Origin: Pisaster brevispinus
Taxonomy: Eukaryota; Echinodermata; Asteroidea; Forcipulatida; Asteriidae
Reading direction: 5' to 3'
Assembly (NCBI GenBank): GCA_023634235.1
Contig: JAMKCF010000008.1
Location: 2,175,001-2,239,000 of the forward strand
Length of the DNA: 64,000 nucleotides
In this document: positions 58,328 to 64,000 of the stretch, piece after piece
Position numbering within the stretch: position 1 is the first letter of the stretch
Layout: every line of letters starts with the position of its first letter
The notes under the pieces: model-generated
Databases searched by the model: none
Seen by the model: only the letters and a program-made list of their open reading frames with translations
What the model was told of the DNA's origin: nothing
Made by a program: the position numbers and the translations under genes

Positions 58328-59465
58328 ATTGGGCTTTGCCAATGTGTACGTGTACATTATTATGTTTTACATGTAGACCTCACGGAGAATTCTGGCCCTT
58401 ATTATTTTTCCCGTGATCATTAGTTCATGGAATTTTCCGCCGGCTGCCAATGCGGCACGGGGAAGTCCCAGTCTTTTGTTAAAATCACCAAGCGTGTAGA
58501 TCTGAGAGAAAAGCATACCACTGACGTACAATCAATGCGACTCTTACTTTCCATTGGACAAAGAACTTCATCACGTGACCACTGAGGTAAATCACACGGG
58601 ACGGTTTTGGGAAGGCTGGGAAGCTTTGGGAACAACACAACAACCCATTCAAATAAAAACCAATATGGGATTAAGTTGACTTTCTGTAAATTTCCGTGAC
58701 GTTTAAAAGCCACAGAATACAACAAATATTCTAGATGAGGATAAATGGGAAATTATTTTGTCTATGTCATCAGACAGATTGTTCCAGTAACATTTCCCTA
58801 AATAGCACAGTTATACAAAATATTGGATGCATGAGTTCTTCAATAATAATAGCAAAATATAATCACGAGGTGAAATCTCGACTGTTTCATTTCACGAGGC
58901 GTATGTAATAAAATACCTCACACATAGTTCCTGTAATTTGATATTTGTTATGTCATTTCAATAATGTCAACAAAATTTATTGTTTCAACAAAAAAATTTA
59001 AAACTTTTTCTAAAGCGGATTCTGCGTTCATAGCCCGACGCGCAAGCTCGCGCGCAGTATAAACTCACTGTAAAATCTATTTACAGTCAGGAATGGTATT
59101 TCTTCGCCCTTAAAAAATACATATGTATACATGCATGTGATTGTTGAGTGGGGTTTGACCAACTTTACAGGCTTTTTTATCACAATTTTTCTTATTTTTC
59201 AAAGGGCAACACAAAATCGGGTACCGGTATCAAACTAAAGTAGGATGAATATCATGCCTGCCATTAGTACGCACCAAGGTTAGATTTCATCTCGAGATTA
59301 TATTCTGCTATGCATGATATTTGTTGTATAGACTCATATATTAAATTTGGAGTATCAGAACAAGACAAGAGATGCTGTTCCACCAATTAAATGACAAGGA
59401 TCTATAAGTGGGACATATATTGAACATTGGTGTATTTAGAAGGAATAAAATTGTATGTGTTGTTA
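58328..59465. other. Intergenic stretch, nothing recognised
   Basis: AT-rich. The minus frame at 58420-58725 has no start or splice support and no recognised product. Confidence 0.4.
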
Positions 59466-59469
59466 TTTT

Positions 59470-59600
59470 CTTTTAAGCAGGACAGTTCTTTCCAGAACTA
59501 AGAAGTCCCCCAATTTCAGAATCGACTCTGCAGTGGTAGAACTATTAATAATAGCAAGTCAAGTTCTTACAAGAACAATCTACGAAGCAAAGTACATTAT
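59470..59600. repeat. Dispersed repeat, family F (copy 2)
   Basis: An inverted match to about 39970-40065: 'aagcaggacagttctttcca', 'gaactaagaagtcccccaat', 'gactctgcagtggtagaa'. Confidence 0.55.
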
Positions 59601-59709
59601 TATCACAAGGTGTTTACTGCAAACCACATATAATTCTTATTTTGTATATTTGTTTGGTTTTATGTTATTTTTCTGAAATTTACAGCAGGGAAACAATAGA
59701 TAAAAACTA

Positions 59710-59795
59710 TTTTTGTACAGCGCTTTGGATTAGGTGCTTTATAAATATTACCGTTGTATAATTAATATTATTACTATTATTATAAACTGTGAGTG
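59710..59795 (+). repeat. Retroelement-like tail with ATT repeats
   Basis: 'cagcgctttggattaggtgc', 'tttataaatatta' then an ATT-rich run. This is the form of a SINE or LINE 3' end; the rest of the element is not visible. Confidence 0.45.
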
Positions 59796-60499
59796 TGATT
59801 ACTTATATTTCTCAAGCAAGAATTACATGTTTACTTCCTGAATATTCTTGCTTCCTGAATATTCTTACTTCGTGGTAGATTCATTCAATATCTGTTGATT
59901 ACTATCTATTATGACTTTATTAAACAAGTACCAGGGAAACCAAGCTAATAAGGAAGTTGCAAACACATTAATGCACAAAATTAATTTATTTGAAAGTGGA
60001 TCGGTAGCCTTGAACTAATATAGATTTATTTTTATATATATATATATTACAACAATTGTCACCATATTTTTGAAAATCTTAACATTCATCAATTGGCATT
60101 AATGTTTATGATAATTGCTTCCCCTCCCTCCTAGCCAACCTAATTTTGTAACAAGATTTACCATTGGAAATTCCTCCCAAAAGAATTTACTATATGTTTA
60201 AAGAAACAATTGCATCCCCCCTTTTAAAACATTTTTTAAAGTCAATTTTTCTTTGTTCAACCAAAATATAACGGAAGATACAAGATTTTAAAAAAAAAAC
60301 AGTCATCGACAGTCATTATAAATGTTGTTGGTTTCCCTTTTTACAAGAGTCTTTATAATGACTCATAAAAATTATAATACTTTCTAAAATAAATTATTTA
60401 AAAATGATGTTTTCTTTTTTTGTAGGAACTTAGTGTTGGTTGCTAGCCACCATCTATAAGACAGTTTGTACGACAGAACATTATTTTGTGTTGAGGCTG
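59796..60499. other. AT-rich intergenic stretch
   Basis: (TA)n near 60035-60050 and A-runs. No gene or element was recognised. Confidence 0.4.
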
Positions 60500-60780
60500 G
60501 GCAGTTAATGAGCACTGGACTCAAGCTCTGGTGTTTCTGATCAGCAGAGTGTAGCCTCGAGTCCATTCTTGACACTTGTGCCCTTAAGGACACTTAACCA
60601 TTATTGCTTTGTCCTTCGGATGGAACGTAAAGCCGCAGGTCCCGTGTAGTGTGTAATGCGCGTAAAAGAACCCAGTTACACTTATCCCTAAGAGAAGGGG
60701 GGTTTGCCCCGATGTTTCTGGCAGTGGATGCTGAATGCGCCACAGCACCAAATAAGGTGCTACATAGATCGGCGTCATAA
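60500..60780 (+). repeat. SINE-like repeat, family A (copy 3, longest)
   Basis: It contains 'ctctggtgtttctgatcagc', 'agagtgtagcctcgagtcca' (degraded B box), 'gacacttgtgcccttaagga', 'attgctttgtccttcggatg', 'aacgtaaagccgcaggtccc', 'gcgcgtaaaagaacccagtt', 'agaaggggggtttgccccga' and a 'gtgctacatagatcggcgtc' end. It allows the two other copies (920, 12830) to be aligned. A related 'ccttgagtacctt...tata' tail follows to about 60870. Confidence 0.7.
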
Positions 60781-60894
60781 TTTAAAAAACTAAAACACCT
60801 GTCTTAAAATGTTTTATGTTTGTCCAAGCACCTTGAGTACCTTATTGGTACTATTTGGTAGATATGTGCATTATATAGACTAGGTTGACAAGTC

Positions 60895-61040
60895 AGAGTG
60901 TACAACAGAGCAGTAAACTTATTCTGTGCACAAAATACACAAAAACAGTGGGTACAACAGTATACTACAGAACATTACAACTAAGTATAAGTGGACACAG
61001 AAGGTATGTACAACAGAGCAGTCAAATTATTCTGTGTAAA
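60895..61040 (+). repeat. Two-copy direct repeat
   Basis: 'gtacaacagagcagt.aa' followed by 'ttattctgtg' occurs at about 60899-60930 and 61008-61038, about 109 bp apart, with 'gtacaacag' once more between them. It lies just downstream of the NUDT7-like gene. Confidence 0.6.
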
Positions 61041-61130
61041 AATATGGTCATATGGTCTGAACACATGTACAATAGTAGAATTTACCCGTTCTCAAAGATG
61101 AAATTCTTTGTTCAGTCAAAATTACTTATG

Positions 61131-61847
61131 TCAAAGTTTGCCTTTATTTATTTCTTTCTGTGCAAGGGCAAAACGCCTCATATATGACAATTCAGTCATT
61201 TTGATTGGATTTGCAGGGTCAAATTCTTTATTCATCTCGAAATCAGGGCCTCTAGCGAAGCAAATGGTTGCGACAATAATGCACACAAAGGCAGTCATCC
61301 CGAATATTGTGTAGTCCTTCTCCCCTTCAGAGAAACTGAAAAAATGTAGCGAATTGTTTCCAAAGTGATTGTCACCTTTTAAAAAAAGGGACAAAGGAAC
61401 GTTAAAGACATCCTGAACTTCATCAGGGTTCGCTACGGCAGTGAAATCCTTTGGGATAAAACCAACAACTGGAATTACCATCGTCCCTGCTTTCGCAAAC
61501 ACTGGACCAAGATGTGATACCACCTCGACCTTGTCTCGGGGAAGCCCAACTTCCTCTTCAGACTCCCTCAGGGCAGTTTCTTTAAAATCTGCATCAGTTT
61601 CATCTTGCTTTCCGCCTGGTAATGCAACCTCGCCACCATGAGATCGCAGATGTTCAGATCTTACGGTCAACAAGATGTAGAGTTCACCGTCCTTGTAGAA
61701 TAAAGGAACCAGGACGGCAGCTTTTCTTCCTTCAAGTGGTGGAATTCTTGTTAGCATTTCCAACGCATCTCTTTGATGTAATCGTCTGATCACCTCATCT
61801 TTTGGCATCTCCTTGATGGCAGAGGAAAGTGACCCAATTTCTGCCAT
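61131..61847 (-). CDS. NUDT7: NUDT7-like Nudix CoA diphosphatase
   Basis: Hydrolyses CoA and CoA esters to 3',5'-ADP and a phosphopantetheine product, in peroxisomes in mammals. One uninterrupted frame of 238 residues (mouse NUDT7 is 236). CoA-Nudix signature: LLTVRSEHLR at 59-68, a glycine pair at 71-72, then LPGG at 76-79, where the usual residue before PGG is Phe. The Nudix helix REx2EEVGL is at 94-102, with metal-binding Glu98 and Glu99. A late hydrophobic block (YTIFGMTAF) matches the family's C-terminal region. The last three residues are GKL, a weak form of the SKL peroxisome signal. The start is the first ATG. Lack of introns is notable. NUDT8 is the alternative, but length and C terminus favour NUDT7. 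Confidence 0.88.
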   Translation of the reverse strand: MAEIGSLSSAIKEMPKDEVIRRLHQRDALEMLTRIPPLEGRKAAVLVPLFYKDGELYILLTVRSEHLRSHGGEVALPGGKQDETDADFKETALRESEEEVGLPRDKVEVVSHLGPVFAKAGTMVIPVVGFIPKDFTAVANPDEVQDVFNVPLSLFLKGDNHFGNNSLHFFSFSEGEKDYTIFGMTAFVCIIVATICFARGPDFEMNKEFDPANPIKMTELSYMRRFALAQKEINKGKL

Positions 61848-62079
61848 CCTATTTCAGCACTTAAAAGGAAAACATAAACTACTGAATAATAAGCAGTGTT
61901 TGCTGAATGAATGAGTACTCCAAAAATTGACTCTCTATTAAAGCTAACACCACTGTAATAGTGATCATCATGATTTTTCCCAGCTAAAGGCTGGCTTCAG
62001 CTATGCATGGTCTGCGATTTTCTGATTTACCCTCTTCTGTATGCATTACTAAAAGGCAAATCCAGAAATCGGGGCTTGA

Positions 62080-62178
62080 ACTTGGTACTAGTTGTCATAA
62101 TCGTAACCCTCCAATCCTCCATACATCCTCTGCGATCATCAGGAGGATGGACGGTTACAATTATCACAACTATAGCAC
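62080..62178. repeat. Imperfect hairpin repeat upstream of the Nudix gene
   Basis: 'gttgtcataatcgtaaccct' and 'ccaatcctcc' pair with 'ggaggatggacggttacaat' and 'tatcacaac', with a loop near 62115-62135. It has palindromic MITE form. Confidence 0.6.
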
Positions 62179-62649
62179 TACAAGTTTACTTAGTCCAACC
62201 TAATGGGGCGTGACAAAGGGCTGCATATTGCAGCTAGATCAATTCCCCTGTTCTTCAAATGGATTCTGAGACCATCTCGAAGGCCTTTCTACACTCAAAA
62301 CTATACTAAATTATTCAATTCTGCCTTCAAATCAGTTTAGAGCGCACAACATGATAAGTCTTATCTTTAAAAGAAAAAAAAGGAAGTTTTTAATGTGTAT
62401 TGAAAATCGGGAATGAATTTATTATTAGTGAAATATATTCTTAATTTTCCCTTGGGGGATGAAAAAGAAGAAGTAAAATTGGGACTTGATCCTCAAACCT
62501 TCCAATGGGATGACCTCTGCCCAACGCTACACCAAAAAGGATTGAAGGGTATGACTTTAAAATGTAGACTAATCATGTTTGCATCAAAGAGGGTGCTATA
62601 CTGTAAAACGGCTTATTTGATAGTGTTTTCTAAAAAAGATACCCGGACC

Positions 62650-62806
62650 CGGAACTTTTACACGGGGCGACTTTGTCGAGGGACGACTCTGTCAGGGAGC
62701 GACTTTGTGAGGGGCGACTACGAGAGGGGGCGAGTTTGTATGTGAGGGGCGACTTTGCTAGGGGCGACTTTGTAGTGGGCGACTTTGCTGGGGGCGAGTT
62801 GACTGG
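62650..62806 (+). repeat. Minisatellite of GGGGCGACTTTG type
   Basis: About nine units of a 12-19 bp repeat ('ggggcgactttgt', 'agggagcgactttgtga', 'ggggcgactttgctag'). On the complementary strand the unit is ACAAAGTCGCCCC with linkers TAGC and CACA. These linkers match those of the METTL3-intron foldback arms. It is preceded by 'acccggacccggaac'. No inverted partner was found nearby. Confidence 0.85.
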
Positions 62807-63149
62807 CATCCCACATTAAATTATTGAATTGGACAAACACAAGACCACTGCCATGACTGCCCCACTGCACTGCTGGACTTGTCCCGTCATAAAGCCCAAC
62901 ACAAAAATTACTGGCCTTGGGCCAGAGGTCCAGTGTAAAATTCGAGCCCAGCCAGGCTTAACTTACTAATCTTAGATTTAATTTTCTAATTTTTTTAGGT
63001 ATCCCGTACTCCGTAATCCATTTTACTACCCGTACACAACTCAACTGACAACGAGTCGTTACACATTTTGATTTAGAAAGCCTGCCTCTTGGCACTGTTT
63101 TATTTGTTTGAACAAACAGTAATTTCAACAAAATGTACTTGTAATTTAC

Positions 63150-63290
63150 CTCAGTCTCTGAAGTTAATAGGATCGCTGTCTCAGAAGTAGGTATCTCTAT
63201 TAATTTGCAGAAAAATAAGTCGTTTTTCTGCTCGATCAGAACGTCGTTTTCCGCTGGTTATAACAAACGCCCTCTGTTGGGAAAGGGCTC
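63150..63290 (-). promoter_or_regulatory. Possible 5' non-coding exon and promoter of the Nudix gene
   Basis: On the minus strand a donor-like CTGAG/GTAAAT lies at about 63147-63153. An acceptor-like GAAATAG/G lies just before the Nudix ATG (about 61849-61856). Together they would make a 5'UTR intron of 1.3 kb. Upstream (63230-63300) composition is GC-richer. The coding frame is intronless, so this cannot be tested from codon phase. Confidence 0.25.
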
Positions 63291-63299
63291 CGAGCTCAG

Positions 63300-63889
63300 A
63301 GCTCGTCATCAACATTCTTGAAAAAGACTAACACATATCAATACGCTATACCTTTTAGTCTTGGTTCAAGACGCTCCTGTTGTATTTTAGCTTGAAAGCT
63401 CTCTATAAAAGGCGCAGTGTCAACCACGAACCGCTTTCACCAGCTTGTGGCGATGGATCGTGGGAGGATATTAATGACAGAAGAGCCTTGAACTAAGACT
63501 ACATACCATTCTTCTCCGAGAACTTGTTCAGCTACAGCGGAACGAACCTCAATCATAATATAGGAGAGGAACCTATCATATGCTTATATACAGCCAGTGT
63601 GTGGAAACTGTGGACATTAGACATAATTATTTACCTTAGGATCTGCCACAACCGAAAGTATAAAGCGACCATTGCGTTACCAACCATCTTTGGGGAAGAA
63701 GTCCCAGAACTAAAAGTGTCATGCCTAAACGTGGCTCAAGTCGAATCTGTCAGGTTCTGTTCCAACGTCGAGAGTCAAACTTGGATTTTAGTTCACTTGC
63801 TTGCTGGAAAATTATTGTTTTCACGTCTTGACTGAAACTGAAAGGTATCCAAGTCTTAAATTCATAAAATATAGGTGCCTTATTTATAC
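63300..63889. other. Intergenic stretch
   Basis: No gene was supported. A plus-strand frame at 63524-63835 lacks recognised features. 'agcggaacgaacctca' near 63535-63550 is shared with 42856-42871. Confidence 0.4.
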
Positions 63890-63894
63890 TCAAC

Positions 63895-64000
63895 CTAGCT
63901 TCCCTAGGAATCCGATGACGGAGTTAAATTTTTCCATGGCAAGTTCCATGCGTGACTCAGGGTGACCCTGGAAAAGTTGACCCATGTTGTTGTTCAGTCC
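63895..64000 (-). CDS. Partial exon of an unidentified gene
   Basis: The minus strand is open from the window edge and reads with clear coding character: '...GLNNNMGQLFQGHPESR' followed by 'MELAMEKFNSVIGFLGKL'. It ends either at a donor-like CTAG/GTTGAG (63893-63894) or at an in-frame TGA at 63890-63892. The peptide is amphipathic and helical-looking. I do not recognise the family. It lies upstream of the Nudix gene on the same strand, with the rest outside the window. Confidence 0.55.

Noticed and set aside
63524..63835. Plus-strand open frame of 103 codons
   Set aside because: No recognised product, no exon flanks, and a repeat-shared word at its start (63535-63550).
1..64000. CRISPR array, bacterial insertion sequences or operons
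   Set aside because: The tandem repeats lack regular spacers, and spliced genes with AT-rich introns show a eukaryotic genome.

Overview
The window is eukaryotic and animal. It is AT-rich, has spliced genes with GT-AG introns, and is crowded with short dispersed repeats, tRNA-derived SINE-like copies, palindromic elements and foldback elements. Protein similarity to vertebrate METTL3, NFAT5 and NUDT7, plus the abundance of foldback repeats, suggests a marine deuterostome. An echinoderm is my best guess, but species cannot be fixed from sequence alone.

Three genes can be read, all on the minus strand. METTL3 (m6A methyltransferase catalytic subunit) occupies 31548-43097: 15 coding exons whose phases join without a break into 590 residues. 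An NFAT5-like Rel-domain transcription factor occupies 45615-57049: 12 coding exons, 730 residues, with a 3'UTR running toward two poly(A) signals near 43812-43838. A NUDT7-like CoA diphosphatase occupies 61131-61847 as one uninterrupted reading frame of 238 residues. A partial minus-strand exon of an unidentified gene enters at 63895-64000. One isolated exon-like block with good splice sites lies at 15371-15457.

Region by region: 1-31.5 kb shows no identifiable gene. It holds SINE-like copies (families A and B), a Harbinger-like MITE at 6689-7034, a Tc1/mariner-like element at 28742-29797, several foldback elements, an 11-bp minisatellite at about 14893-15104, and long stretches where nothing is recognised. 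METTL3 introns carry much repeat DNA: a 1.7 kb alternating-orientation array in the last intron and a 1566-bp foldback transposon with a 10-bp target duplication in intron 1. From 43.1 to 57.4 kb lie the METTL3 upstream region, the NFAT5 3'UTR and gene, and an NFAT5 promoter candidate with CRE-like, CCAAT, E-box, octamer and TATA-like sites. From 57.4 to 64 kb there is a hAT-like MITE, another SINE A copy, the NUDT7-like gene and a minisatellite at about 62650-62806.

The three genes act in separate processes (mRNA m6A methylation, osmotic/stress transcription, peroxisomal CoA turnover), and nothing in the sequence shows joint regulation. The most unusual content is the repeat layer. Three minisatellites (14.9, 41.7/42.6 and 62.7 kb) look like variants of one theme, and at least one forms the arms of a real foldback transposon.
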